DNA of 64,000 nt from Williamsia muralis (GCF_002735905.1 NZ_PEBD01000008.1:310001-374000), one strand, 5' to 3'. Shown: positions 26,820-36,244, counted from the stretch's first letter. Translations and numbers: made by a program. The notes: generated by a model from the letters alone, not told the origin.

Positions 26820-27746
26820 GTGGACAGCCAACTATCGATGAGGCGGCTAGAGATATTCCGTCTCGTTGTCGACGAACGAAGCGTCACCCGCGCCGCGGAG
26901 ATACTGATGATCGCCCAGCCGGCGGTTTCCGCCCAGCTGCGCGCACTCGAATCCTGGGTCGGTGCCAAGCTGTTCGTCCGTCGCGGAAACAGGCTGGTGC
27001 TGACCGAAGCCGGCGAAAGAACCAACCAGTGGGCCAAAGAGGTCCTGGCCAGTGCGGCTCAGGTGCGCAGGGATGTGGGCGATCTCGCGTCCGGAGAAAC
27101 CGGGCGTGTACTTGTTGCGTCCAGTATGGCCGTGGGCACCTACCTGCTACCTCCGATAGTCGCCAGGCTCGGCAAGCAACGACCTCATGCGGAGATCACC
27201 GTGTCGATCTCGCGGCCAGAAGAAGTGGTGCACGGAGTGGAGACGGGCGAGTTCGACTTCGCCGTCCTCAACTGGGATGAGCGTGAGCTGTCGGAGTCAA
27301 CGCAGTCGGAAGTACTTGCTACGTATCCACTTTCAGTGTTCGCAACCGAACAACTCGTCCGGCCGGGCACGATCCTGACCGTCGACGAGGCGTTGAGTTT
27401 GCCGCTGGTAGGTGCACCGAAAGACGTCGTGTACCAGCGAAACCTGGTTGCCCAGTTGCGTGCCACCGGTCATGACGAGCCGCATTTTGTCATCCGACTC
27501 GGCCACGCCGAGGCGATGAAAAGTGCTGCGATCGAGAACGACTGGGCTTTGATCGCGCCGCCTTACACGATGGGTGCGGGCGATCACCTACTACGCGCAC
27601 TGCAGGTTCCCGACTTCGATCTGGAAGAGCGGATCGTCTTGGTCCATCGCCGTGACAAACACTTCTCACCCTTGCAGCAAGCCACCCTGGACGCCGTTCG
27701 ACTCACGTTCGGGAATGACCCTCTCGCGCCCGAACTCAATCGATGA
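26820..27746 (+). CDS. LysR family transcriptional regulator
   Basis: 308 aa from GTG 26820, which has GAGG 8 nt upstream; GTG 26811 is an alternative. The N-terminal winged helix reads LEIFRLVVDERSVTRAAEILMIAQPAVSAQLRALE, shown here only to place the helix-turn-helix at about residues 10-50. The C-terminal periplasmic-binding-like domain follows (VLVASSMAVGTYLLPP, LPLVGAPKDVVYQ). It is divergent from the four-gene operon and convergent with the LLM gene, ending 2 nt from it. It probably controls the whole island in response to an aromatic acid or intermediate. Confidence 0.88.
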   Translation: MDSQLSMRRLEIFRLVVDERSVTRAAEILMIAQPAVSAQLRALESWVGAKLFVRRGNRLVLTEAGERTNQWAKEVLASAAQVRRDVGDLASGETGRVLVASSMAVGTYLLPPIVARLGKQRPHAEITVSISRPEEVVHGVETGEFDFAVLNWDERELSESTQSEVLATYPLSVFATEQLVRPGTILTVDEALSLPLVGAPKDVVYQRNLVAQLRATGHDEPHFVIRLGHAEAMKSAAIENDWALIAPPYTMGAGDHLLRALQVPDFDLEERIVLVHRRDKHFSPLQQATLDAVRLTFGNDPLAPELNR

Positions 27747-27747
27747 G

Positions 27748-28893
27748 TCACCAGGAGTAGTTCCGCTGTTCCGGCGGTGACCAGATCCCCGCTTCCCGCA
27801 GGATGTCGAGTACCGGGCTGAAGGATTTGAGCTCGTCGGGGCTCCATAGTGGAAAGTTGATCAGGAGGTTGGTCGCTCCGGTGGTCGACTTGAGCGAGAT
27901 GAGTTGCTGGGCAACAGTTTCTGGTGTTCCGATGAACTTGAGCATCGAACCCGCGCCACCGAACGCTTTGGTGGCCTCTTCGGGGCCCATCTTCTCGTAC
28001 ATTGCCCGCGAAGATTCGATGGAGCCGAGGACATCGGCCGCGATCTCGGCCGTCGCCTCCACGTTGAGACTCTTGAGCAGTCCCTCGAACACTTCTTCCG
28101 CTTCGCCTTTGCCGTCGCGGATCAGCGCCATCGAGAACGGGCACAATCCGACGGACCGTCGTGTTCCTGCACTCAAACCGGTCAACCGCTCCCCGATCTG
28201 CGCAACCAATTCGGGAGTGTTGCCCATGGCCACCAACTGATCGCAGTACTGCGACGCGAAGGCTGTGCCGGCAGGGGACGCACCCGCGCTGACCAGAAGT
28301 GGGCGTGGTTTTTGCGCCGGTCGCGGTAGTTTGATCCGTCCGGTGGCCTTGTAGTATTCACCCTGAAAATCGATCGGTTCGTGCTCGCTCCAGAGCGAGG
28401 TCACCACCTCGACGAACTCCCCGGCCATACGGTACCGCTCGTCGTGTTCGATGAAATCTTCACCGAACAAGGCTGCCTCAGCGGCGCTGAACCCGGTGAC
28501 CACGTTCCAGCCCCATCGTCCGTCGCTGAACGCATCGAGGGTTGCGCCCATGCGGGCGACATGCGCCGGCTTGTGATGCGTGGTGTGGAACGTGGAGACC
28601 ACGCCGATGTGTTCGGTCGCAGCGAACAGTGCCATGGCCAGCAGCGGTGCGTGATAGGCGGGCGCCTGGTGTCCACCCGCCTCGGCGGCCCGCTGGTGAC
28701 CAGACCAGTTGTCCGCGATGAACAACGAATCGAAACCGACGCCCTCCGCGGCCTGAGCCAACGCCAGAAGGTTCTTCTTGTTCATGTCCGGTCGGGTGCG
28801 CGCGGCCTCGTCCGAGTACAGAAAGTTCGTCTTGCCAGACGGGAAGAAGTAGCCGAAGTGCAGTTCGGAGGTGTCGGTGGGCTGATGCTTCAT
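27748..28893 (-). CDS. LLM class flavin-dependent monooxygenase (SsuD/RutA/SfnG type)
   Basis: 381 aa from ATG 28893, with GGAAGG upstream. Diagnostic segments are FGYFFPSGKTNFL, VGFDSLFIADNWSGH, STFHTTHHKPAHVARMGATLD, GRWGWNVVTGFSAAEAALFG and RPLLVSAGASPAG. The long insertions and WNVVT motif place it with FMNH2-dependent two-component monooxygenases (alkanesulfonate, sulfone, pyrimidine and NTA/EDTA types) rather than F420 enzymes. The flavin reductase at 23407 would supply FMNH2. Substrate unknown; C-S, C-N or ring oxidation are possible. Confidence 0.85.
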   Translation of the reverse strand: MKHQPTDTSELHFGYFFPSGKTNFLYSDEAARTRPDMNKKNLLALAQAAEGVGFDSLFIADNWSGHQRAAEAGGHQAPAYHAPLLAMALFAATEHIGVVSTFHTTHHKPAHVARMGATLDAFSDGRWGWNVVTGFSAAEAALFGEDFIEHDERYRMAGEFVEVVTSLWSEHEPIDFQGEYYKATGRIKLPRPAQKPRPLLVSAGASPAGTAFASQYCDQLVAMGNTPELVAQIGERLTGLSAGTRRSVGLCPFSMALIRDGKGEAEEVFEGLLKSLNVEATAEIAADVLGSIESSRAMYEKMGPEEATKAFGGAGSMLKFIGTPETVAQQLISLKSTTGATNLLINFPLWSPDELKSFSPVLDILREAGIWSPPEQRNYSW

Positions 28894-29009
28894 AGCGACC
28901 TTCCAGGTCATTCGGAATCTATGCGGCACTGGGTAAGTGACACTGATCACGTTAGAGCGTCGCTGAAATAAGACAACATCAAGTTTGTCGATAGGCGCAT
29001 CACATACAA

Positions 29010-29037
29010 CTTATGGCGGCAGGTCATACCGCATAAG
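29010..29037. promoter_or_regulatory. Inverted repeat upstream of acyl-CoA ligase gene
   Basis: cttatggcgg (29010-29019) and ccgcataag (29029-29037) form an inverted repeat with one extra base, separated by 9 nt. It lies in the 260-nt region between the LLM gene and the ligase gene, about 120 nt upstream of the ligase start. A CATA-N5-TATG pair overlaps its left arm. Confidence 0.5.
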
Positions 29038-29156
29038 GAAAAGCTGATCGATCGATCGCAATAGTCATCTTGGCGTTATCCCGATGGGGGAACCTACCGT
29101 GACGCAGGACACCCCAGAACGCACACACCGCCTGCACACACACGTGAAAGATGACC

Positions 29157-30764
29157 ATGACAGAAGTCGAGACAGTTCCCGAAAACAACCAGGGTCTGGC
29201 CACATTCGGTAGTCCGCACGCTGATGTCGTCATACCCGACCTCTCGTTGATCGAGTTCCTCCTCGGCGACCTGACAGATGAAGACCGCGGCCGGATAGCA
29301 ATCGTCGATCGTTCCGGCCCATCGCTGACGTATGGCGAACTGGAATCCGCGATCGGGCAGACCGGTGCTCGGTTGTCGCGAGACGTTGACGCCGGTGATG
29401 TCGTCGCCTTGATGGGACACAACTCATCTGACTGGGTGACAGCATTTCTCGCCGCACTCAGTATCGGCGCAGCAGTCACCACGATCAACGTACTGGCGAC
29501 CGTAGGCGAGGTCGTCAAGCAATTACGGGATTCGCGGGCAACGCTTTTCATCGTGGCGGACTCGTGTGAGCCCGTCGCACGCGCTGCAGCCACCGACTCG
29601 GGCATGCCGGAGTCAGACGTCCGGCTACTGCCAGATCTAGTGGCATCAGCGGAGTCCGCGACGCCTGCCGAAAAGCCCGCGCGTCCGATCGCGGATCCGA
29701 CAACACAATTGGCTGTTCTCCCCTACTCATCCGGAACCACCGGCGAGGCGAAGGGCGTCATGCTCACCCACCGCAATCTGGTGGCGAATGTCTGCCAGCT
29801 CGATGCGCTTCTGGGGGTTGACGAGCAAGCCTCCGTGGTTGCGTTGCTGCCGTTTTCACATATCTACGGCATGACGGTAGTTCTTCACCTCGCGCTCAGG
29901 CGCCGCGCCAAGATTGTCATCGTCCCCAGGTTCGAGGTCGACGATCTGCTCTCCACGATGGAAAGAGAACGCGCAACGCACCTCTTCGTCGCTCCACCGG
30001 TGGTCGTGGCCTTGGTCAAGTCGGCCGCAGTAGAGCGCTACGACCTCTCGGCGTTGACACTTCTCCTCTCCGGAGCCGCTCCCTTGGATGCGGGGCTGGC
30101 ACAGGCCGCTGCCGATCGACTCTCGTGCCAGGTGCGCCAGGCGTACGGGATGAGCGAGATGAGTCCGGTCAGCCATGTTGCACCGCTGTCCGGGCCGTCA
30201 GTGGCGCCGAACTCGGTCGGTTTCACCGTTCCCAACATGACGTGCAAGATCGTCGATCCGGTAGGCGGCCAGGTGATCTCCCTGCCCGACAACGGAACCA
30301 GCGCGCCTGGAGAACTGTGCTGCGCTGGACCGAATGTCATGGCTGGATACCTCGGCAATGCCGATGCGACCGCCGACGCCATCGATGCTGACGGTTTCCT
30401 GCACACCGGCGATCTCGCGACCGTCGACGCCGCGGGGGCCGTCACGGTGGTGGACCGGCTCAAAGAACTCATCAAGTACAAGGGCTACCAGGTCGCGCCG
30501 GCCGAGCTGGAAGGCCTTCTCCTAGATCACGCCGATGTCGCCGACGCAGCTGTGGTCGGTGTGCCCTTCGGCGAGGGTGGTGACGAGGCCCCTCGCGCCT
30601 ACGTCGTTCGACGATCCGACTCCACCGTGGACGCACCCCACATCATCGATTACGTCGCGTCGCGAGTGTCTCCGTACAAGAAGGTGCGTGAGGTCGTATT
30701 CCTCGACGAGATACCAAAGTCCCCTTCCGGCAAGATCCTTCGTCGTCTGCTTCGAGATCGATGA
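29157..30764 (+). CDS. AMP-binding acyl/aryl-CoA ligase (4CL-like)
   Basis: 535 aa. The A3 P-loop YSSGTTGEAKGVML is at about 190-203, A5 is QAYGMSEMSPVSH, A7 is FLHTGDLATVD, A8 is DRLKELIKYKGYQVAPAELE and the A10 Lys is in KSPSGKILRR. This is a complete acid-CoA ligase that adenylates a carboxylate and transfers it to CoA, most like 4-coumarate:CoA ligases. I chose the second of two close ATGs (29157), as GAAAG lies 6 nt upstream. It starts the plus-strand run ligase-P450-ferredoxin-reductase. Confidence 0.88.
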   Translation: MTEVETVPENNQGLATFGSPHADVVIPDLSLIEFLLGDLTDEDRGRIAIVDRSGPSLTYGELESAIGQTGARLSRDVDAGDVVALMGHNSSDWVTAFLAALSIGAAVTTINVLATVGEVVKQLRDSRATLFIVADSCEPVARAAATDSGMPESDVRLLPDLVASAESATPAEKPARPIADPTTQLAVLPYSSGTTGEAKGVMLTHRNLVANVCQLDALLGVDEQASVVALLPFSHIYGMTVVLHLALRRRAKIVIVPRFEVDDLLSTMERERATHLFVAPPVVVALVKSAAVERYDLSALTLLLSGAAPLDAGLAQAAADRLSCQVRQAYGMSEMSPVSHVAPLSGPSVAPNSVGFTVPNMTCKIVDPVGGQVISLPDNGTSAPGELCCAGPNVMAGYLGNADATADAIDADGFLHTGDLATVDAAGAVTVVDRLKELIKYKGYQVAPAELEGLLLDHADVADAAVVGVPFGEGGDEAPRAYVVRRSDSTVDAPHIIDYVASRVSPYKKVREVVFLDEIPKSPSGKILRRLLRDR

Positions 30765-30801
30765 CCCCCGAGCATTGAACAACCACCGGAAACGAGGATC
30801 G

Positions 30802-32031
30802 ATGACTGACGCACCGCCGCCGAAAGGGTGCCCGGTACCACGCCACGAGTGGACAACCGGCAACGGCACAACCGATTTTGATCACTTGCGCCGAGACTGG
30901 GATGAACACAGCCTATGGACTGCCTACGCTGAGCTGCTTGAACGAGAATCCGTGACCCATTCGGGTGCACATGGAGGTTTCTGGACCGTCAGTCGCCATG
31001 CAGACGTCAAAAATGCTCTGCGCGACCATGAAACATTTTCCTCGGCGCATGGGCACCGCATTCCGTACGTGGAGGCGATGGGCACCATTCCCATCGATTT
31101 CGACCCCCCTACTCACGGCCCGTACCGCGATCTCCTCGTGCAAGCAGTCTCCCCCCGCCGCGTGCGAGAACTGGAACCCTGTCTACAGCAGACGATCAGC
31201 GAGCTCGTCAACAAGTTCGTCGAGCGGGGCGGTGGCGACGCGGTGACCGAGTTGGCTCTGCCATTGCCGCTCACCGTCCTGACCGAGATCGTCGGGTTCT
31301 CGGCCTCGACCGTTGCAACGTTCAGAGAACTCACTGTGGCGTTGTGGGCCGACGGGACAGCCGAAGGGCAGCTTCGTGGACGCGAGGCGCTCACCGAGGT
31401 ACTGACGAAAGAGATCCGTCGACATCAGCGGACCCAGCCCGACGATTACCTCAGCTGGCTGCTGCGAGCGCAAATTGACGACCGTGCGATTCGCGAGGAT
31501 GAAGTCGTGTCAGTGCTGCTGTCTCTGGCCGTGGCCGGCCATGAAACAACCATGAACTCGGTGGGTTCACTGTTGTACCTCCTGGCGACACACCAAGGCG
31601 ACCAGAGCCGGCTTCGCGCGGATACGTCTCTCGCACCCGGGTACGTCGAGGAGATGTTGCGCTTGCGCACTCCTGCGCAAGCGTTCGCTCGCCGCACAAC
31701 CCGCAACGTCGAGATCGCGGGCACAACGATTCAAGGCGGACAGTGGGTCCTCCTGCTCAATGCGGCCGCCAATCGAGACCCGCGGCATTTCGAGAATCCA
31801 GACGCGTTCGATGTAACCCGATCGGCGCGTGGCCATCTGGCCTTCGGATGGGGCATTCACCAATGCGTCGGTGCGTCACTCGCCCGTCTCGAGCTCCGCA
31901 TTGTGCTCGAGCAACTCTGCACTCACGCTGCATTCGTGCTCGACGGCGAACCCACATTCAGTTCCCTCGAAGCCGGCACCCACTACGGCCCCACCCACCT
32001 CCCGATCCGCTTCACGAAAGAGACACCATGA
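30802..32031 (+). CDS. Cytochrome P450
   Basis: 409 aa from ATG 30802, with ACGAGG upstream. I-helix oxygen motif AGHETT (245-250), K-helix E284-x-x-R287 and the heme loop FGWGIHQCVGASLA with Cys355 as thiolate ligand are all present. It is a soluble class I bacterial P450 (CYP102-free, no fused reductase). It overlaps the ferredoxin start by 4 nt and is followed by its own reductase, giving a self-contained electron chain. The lead position after a CoA ligase suggests hydroxylation or dealkylation of an aromatic acid. Confidence 0.92.
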   Translation: MTDAPPPKGCPVPRHEWTTGNGTTDFDHLRRDWDEHSLWTAYAELLERESVTHSGAHGGFWTVSRHADVKNALRDHETFSSAHGHRIPYVEAMGTIPIDFDPPTHGPYRDLLVQAVSPRRVRELEPCLQQTISELVNKFVERGGGDAVTELALPLPLTVLTEIVGFSASTVATFRELTVALWADGTAEGQLRGREALTEVLTKEIRRHQRTQPDDYLSWLLRAQIDDRAIREDEVVSVLLSLAVAGHETTMNSVGSLLYLLATHQGDQSRLRADTSLAPGYVEEMLRLRTPAQAFARRTTRNVEIAGTTIQGGQWVLLLNAAANRDPRHFENPDAFDVTRSARGHLAFGWGIHQCVGASLARLELRIVLEQLCTHAAFVLDGEPTFSSLEAGTHYGPTHLPIRFTKETP

Positions 32032-32228
32032 CTGTCCGAGTAGACATCGACACAGCAGCCTGCAATGGGTACGGAAACTGCCTCGTCGCGGCGCCTGAGG
32101 TATTCGAACTCGACAACAACAACATCGCTGCCGTTCTACCCGGGCGACCGACCGACGCAGACCTGAACGAGGTGCGCGAAGCGGTCGCCGACTGCCCGGC
32201 CAGAGCGCTACGTATCCATGAACACTGA
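32028..32228 (+). CDS. [3Fe-4S] ferredoxin
   Basis: 66 aa. Three cluster cysteines are visible: Cys12, Cys18 and Cys56, the last followed by Pro (C-x5-C-n-CP). The fourth position of a [4Fe-4S] cluster is not Cys, so a [3Fe-4S] cluster is expected, as in many P450 partners. The start overlaps the P450 stop and its end overlaps the reductase by 11 nt, a strong sign of translational coupling. It carries electrons from the reductase to the P450. Confidence 0.92.
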   Translation: MTVRVDIDTAACNGYGNCLVAAPEVFELDNNNIAAVLPGRPTDADLNEVREAVADCPARALRIHEH

Positions 32229-33423
32229 ACAAGACCGCTCTGGCCCACCGGGCACCGGATATGACGCCGACGTTCTCATAGTCGGCGCGTCGGTGGCCGG
32301 GGTCAGGGTGGCACAGGCGCTCAGAGCGCGTGAGTTCAGTGGTCGAATACTGTTGGTGGACCGCGAAGATCGCGATCCGTACGACAAGCCGCCCCTGTCG
32401 AAGGAAGCGCTCAGAACCGGTGACGACCCTACGCCACTACTGGGTCCGAACTTCGACGTCGATCTCATGCTCGGCGTCGAAGTGGCAAGCATCGATTTGC
32501 GAACCGGCACCGCTCGACTGTCAGACGGCCGGAGGCTCACTGCCACCCATATCGTCATAGCCACCGGATCTGATCCTCGGAAGCTCGAAGCGCTTGATGC
32601 AGCGCATCCGCACTATCTCCGCACGTTCGACGAAGCGAACCGGCTCAAGCAGGCGTTGAGCAGTGCCCACACCGTGGCTGTCATCGGTGGAGGCTTCATC
32701 GGACTGGAAGTAGCCTCCACAGCGCGTGCGCTCGGATTGAGCGTCGCGGTGATCGAGGGCTCTACCCACCTTGCCTCCCGGGCGCTCCCAGCCGAGCCTG
32801 CGCAACTGGTCGCTGATCTCCACCGCAGGCACGGCGTCGACGTGTGCGTTCAAACGACAGTTGCAGAAGTACTTCCGGTCGACGGATCGGTCCGAGTTCG
32901 CCTGTCAGATGATCGGGAGCTCACCACCGACCTGGTTGTGGCAGGAGTGGGTGCCCGTCCGCGATACCCGGAACTGATCGGCACCGAGTTCCCCTCGACT
33001 CGTGGTGTGGTTTGTGACCATGCCATGCGGATTGTCGGTCACAAGAAGATGTACGCCGTCGGCGATGTCGCAGGTTGGCTCAACCCGCGCTATGGCCGGT
33101 ATATGCGTCTCGAGAACTGGACCAGCGCCCGCGAGCAAGCGGTGGTGGTCGCGAACAACATCGTTGCCGGAGACGCGATCTCGGTCGCCTCTGTTGTACC
33201 TTACGTCTGGTCTGACCAATTCGGCTCCCGTGTACAGCTTGTCGGCGACGACGACGTGAGCGGCGCAGCCGTCGAGCGAACGGCAATTCGTGGTGGTGGG
33301 CACCTGTTCACCTACACTCGCCGCGACCAAGTGGTCGCAGCAATCGGGCTGAATGCGCAGGCCGAGATAGCGCGTATTCGGCAGCAGCTGGTGAATCAGT
33401 CTGTTCAGCAACAGTATCGATGA
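32218..33423 (+). CDS. NAD(P)H-dependent ferredoxin reductase
   Basis: 401 aa. FAD motif VLIVGASVAGVRVAQALR (19-36), the conserved PPLSKEAL, the NAD(P) motif VAVIGGGFIGLEVASTA and the second FAD contact MYAVGDVAGW are in place. The C-terminal domain (ENWTSAREQAVVVANNI, PYVWSDQFG) is typical of rubredoxin/putidaredoxin-type reductases. It completes the P450 electron chain. Its ATG lies inside the ferredoxin gene. Confidence 0.92.
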   Translation: MNTEQDRSGPPGTGYDADVLIVGASVAGVRVAQALRAREFSGRILLVDREDRDPYDKPPLSKEALRTGDDPTPLLGPNFDVDLMLGVEVASIDLRTGTARLSDGRRLTATHIVIATGSDPRKLEALDAAHPHYLRTFDEANRLKQALSSAHTVAVIGGGFIGLEVASTARALGLSVAVIEGSTHLASRALPAEPAQLVADLHRRHGVDVCVQTTVAEVLPVDGSVRVRLSDDRELTTDLVVAGVGARPRYPELIGTEFPSTRGVVCDHAMRIVGHKKMYAVGDVAGWLNPRYGRYMRLENWTSAREQAVVVANNIVAGDAISVASVVPYVWSDQFGSRVQLVGDDDVSGAAVERTAIRGGGHLFTYTRRDQVVAAIGLNAQAEIARIRQQLVNQSVQQQYR

Positions 33424-33468
33424 CTTCGAGCGGCTTGTTCTCAAGCCCGAGCTTCACATTCTGCGACT

Positions 33469-34815
33469 TCATGATCGGCGTTCTTCAGTCGCCATGATTG
33501 ACGTGCCCTTGGTTTCAGGGGTGAAGTACATGACGACGGCACCGACGACTGCAGCAATCGACAAGTAGGCCGGGAATACCTCGGGATGGTTGTGCTCGGC
33601 GAGCCATTGTTGCAGATAGGGTGTCGTACCGGCGAAGACAACAGCGGACAACGCGTAGGGGATCGCAATACCTGTCGCGCGCACTTCGGTGGGAAACAGC
33701 TCGGAGAGGAGCGCGGGCAAGATCGACCCCGCCAGCGTGAAGAGCAAGAGCATGACCGTCATAGCCGTCGCGAACCCGACAGCACCCTGCTGGGCCAGGA
33801 GGTCCATCGGGTACGCCAGCACGCCGACGCCTATACCGAAGACGAAGAAATTACCCCGCCTGCCGATTCGGTCGGACAGCGCGCCGGCGAAGGGGAACGC
33901 AATCATGCTCACTGTCAGCGCCGCGACGCCGGCCCACAGCGCCTCCGTCGCGTCGATGCCCAGGGCCTTTATTGCCCACGTTGTACCTGCAACCCCCCAC
34001 GCGTAATAGAGCGCTGACAACGAGGCCATGATCAGGAATACGCGGAGTCCGGATGAGCGGTGCCTCCAAAGACTCCCCAATACGCTCGGCTTCCCGGCGG
34101 GCGAATCTTCGACCATCTCAGCGAACGCGTGTGACTCCGGCATACGACGACGCAGTATGAGTGTGACGACTCCCAAGGTGAACCCGATGATAAATGGGAC
34201 CCGCCAACCCCACGAGGTCATCGCGTCGGAGGGAAGAGTGGAATTGAGCAGCGCGGCAATCAAAGTGGCAGCGATGATTGCTCCGGTGAGTGACACGTAG
34301 ATGGCCGACGACCATAGGCCGCGCCGCCGGGCGGGTGCGACTTCAGCGACGTACGTGTAGGCCGAGGCAACTTCGCCGGTATGCGCGAGTCCCTGAAGGA
34401 GTCGTGCGACGAGCAGCACCGCCCCGGCACCGATTCCCGCGACGTCGTATGTCGGCACCGAAGCGATCAAGAGCATGCCGACTGTTGCGAACCCGATTGC
34501 CGCCAGCAGGGACGACCGCCGGCCGTACTTGTCGGCCCACCAGCCGAACAAGACGCCTCCGAAAGGGCGCACCAGAAACCCCGCGCCGAACACCACGAAG
34601 GTAGAGAGCAATGCAGACGTCGGGTCGGCCGGGTTGAACACCTGAGTGGCGAAGAACGGTGCGAATACCGCATAGACCGCCCAGTCGTAGCCCTCAAGCG
34701 CGTTCCCCAGAGACACGCCGACCAACGACCTCTTCCTTTCCGGGGCCGCGTCGTCGGAGCGGGCCGCTGTCTGGACGGTGGGCTTATGCGGATGCACCGG
34801 AACGGTTGGCTGCAT
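33469..34815 (-). CDS. MFS transporter, metabolite:H+ symporter type
   Basis: 448 aa from ATG 34815, with GAGG upstream. The start NALEGYDWAVYAVFAPFFATQVF, the loop 2-3 motif GWWADKYGRRSSLL and a late GALSDRIGRRGNFFVFG support the MHS family (shikimate, proline/betaine and aromatic acid importers). About 12 membrane segments are visible. Being divergent from the bicupin and next to the P450 operon, it is probably the importer for the substrate of the island. Confidence 0.87.
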   Translation of the reverse strand: MQPTVPVHPHKPTVQTAARSDDAAPERKRSLVGVSLGNALEGYDWAVYAVFAPFFATQVFNPADPTSALLSTFVVFGAGFLVRPFGGVLFGWWADKYGRRSSLLAAIGFATVGMLLIASVPTYDVAGIGAGAVLLVARLLQGLAHTGEVASAYTYVAEVAPARRRGLWSSAIYVSLTGAIIAATLIAALLNSTLPSDAMTSWGWRVPFIIGFTLGVVTLILRRRMPESHAFAEMVEDSPAGKPSVLGSLWRHRSSGLRVFLIMASLSALYYAWGVAGTTWAIKALGIDATEALWAGVAALTVSMIAFPFAGALSDRIGRRGNFFVFGIGVGVLAYPMDLLAQQGAVGFATAMTVMLLLFTLAGSILPALLSELFPTEVRATGIAIPYALSAVVFAGTTPYLQQWLAEHNHPEVFPAYLSIAAVVGAVVMYFTPETKGTSIMATEERRS

Positions 34816-35092
34816 GTTTGTACCTCGATGTCGACTGCTGGACGTTTGGAACCAACGGCGCCGAGCCTGTTCGCTCGCACATGTGGTGCAGGTCACGCTA
34901 TCGGCACCATGGGCAACCGGCCCAATACGAATATCCGCATGCAGCAATCAAATTAAGCGTATGGCAACTTAGGTGCGAGATAACGCCCGGCTTATGTGTC
35001 GATGCATCAATACGTCTTAGCGATATGTCTGGGATGCGCCTAACGTCCAGGGAGACAACAAAAGTGACGTTCACCACCACGGAGGCCGGCCA
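34816..35092. promoter_or_regulatory. Divergent promoter region, transporter / bicupin
   Basis: 277 nt without a gene. It contains the order GTCGAT..GCATCA..ATAC..CTTA around 34995-35025, similar to the order found at 28987-29014 in the ligase promoter. GATGCATC is a perfect 8-bp palindrome here. The bicupin ATG has GGAGG upstream. No further function is visible. Confidence 0.4.
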
Positions 35093-36244
35093 ATGACGGT
35101 TACAGCATCTAACAACCGCGACACTACCTTGGACTCGGGCGTTCATCTGGCCGATGCCAGCTCGCCGGGCGAGGCCGTTCCCACTCCCTGGGCCCCGATC
35201 AAGGTGTCGCGCAAAGACATAGAGTCGATAGTCTCTCGCCTGGAGGCAGGCCAACGGTCGTCCGACGGTCGACGGGCCACCCTGCTGATCCACCCAGAGT
35301 CGACCTGCCGCGGGTTTGCACCGGGCATCGACGTCACTGTGGAAGTTCTGCTCCCTGGCGAGTCCACGCAGCGTCTACGGCGCAATTGCACCCAGGTTCA
35401 TATCTGTATCCGCGGCGGTGGGCGGGTCACCGCTGACCAGGCCGATTTCGACATGGCCGTGAATGATGTCTGCACCATTCCGTCGATGAAGCCGTACCAG
35501 TTCTTCAACTCTGGTGAAGACACATGGGTTCGACTGGCGTACTCGAATTCTCCACTACTCGCTCAGCTCGGCACGCTCTACGCCGAACCGGTGGCCGACG
35601 AGTGGCGTCCAACCAAACCTGTTGATGGGCCCATAGATATGGAGGAACCTGCCACGACCAACAGCGTTGTTGCCCCGGATCACGTCGTGTCTCCTGAGGG
35701 AGCCCGGCTGCGAGGGTACGAGTTCCTCGTTGACATCGAGCCTGTTCCTGATCGCCCGCTGCACTGGCCTCACCAGGCAATGTCCGAACTCATGTCGAAG
35801 CGACCCGGGGACGGTGAGCGAACGATCATGGCTCTGTACAACCCGTCCACGCAGCGGAAACAAGGAGCGACGAGCAGCTTCTTTGTCACGCTGTCCCAGA
35901 TCCCCCCAGGGCATACGCCTCGTGCCGAGGGCCGGGGCCACAGACACAGTTCGGTGGCCATCAACTACCACTTCAGCGGCACGGGATATTCCATCGTCGA
36001 CGGCCAGCGAATCGACTGGGAGCCGGGCGACCTCCTGCTCTCGGCACCGTCTTGGCGCGAACACGCGCACTACCCGAGTGAGACCGGAGTGAGCGCATAC
36101 ACCGTGCAGGATCACCCTCTGCACATCGGCATGGAATCGCTTGTCTGGCAGGAGGATATGGATGGGCCGATCCTTGCGCTCGGCACGGAAGCCGGCCAGA
36201 CCGGTTATGTCGCCCCACGAAACTGGGACGATGAAGACAAGTAG
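35093..36244 (+). CDS. Bicupin, gentisate-1,2-dioxygenase-like protein
   Basis: 383 aa with two cupin domains. The N-terminal one (about 60-165) reads QRLRRNCTQVHICIRGGG and lacks an HxH pair. The C-terminal one (about 255-350) carries GRGHRHSSVAINYHF, GYSIVDGQ, EPGDLLLSAPSWREHAHY, that is the metal-binding His pair and later His. The overall pattern is that of gentisate/salicylate/1-hydroxy-2-naphthoate dioxygenases, but those usually bind iron in the N-terminal cupin. Likely role: ring cleavage in the island, with FAH downstream in the pathway. Confidence 0.75.
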   Translation: MTVTASNNRDTTLDSGVHLADASSPGEAVPTPWAPIKVSRKDIESIVSRLEAGQRSSDGRRATLLIHPESTCRGFAPGIDVTVEVLLPGESTQRLRRNCTQVHICIRGGGRVTADQADFDMAVNDVCTIPSMKPYQFFNSGEDTWVRLAYSNSPLLAQLGTLYAEPVADEWRPTKPVDGPIDMEEPATTNSVVAPDHVVSPEGARLRGYEFLVDIEPVPDRPLHWPHQAMSELMSKRPGDGERTIMALYNPSTQRKQGATSSFFVTLSQIPPGHTPRAEGRGHRHSSVAINYHFSGTGYSIVDGQRIDWEPGDLLLSAPSWREHAHYPSETGVSAYTVQDHPLHIGMESLVWQEDMDGPILALGTEAGQTGYVAPRNWDDEDK

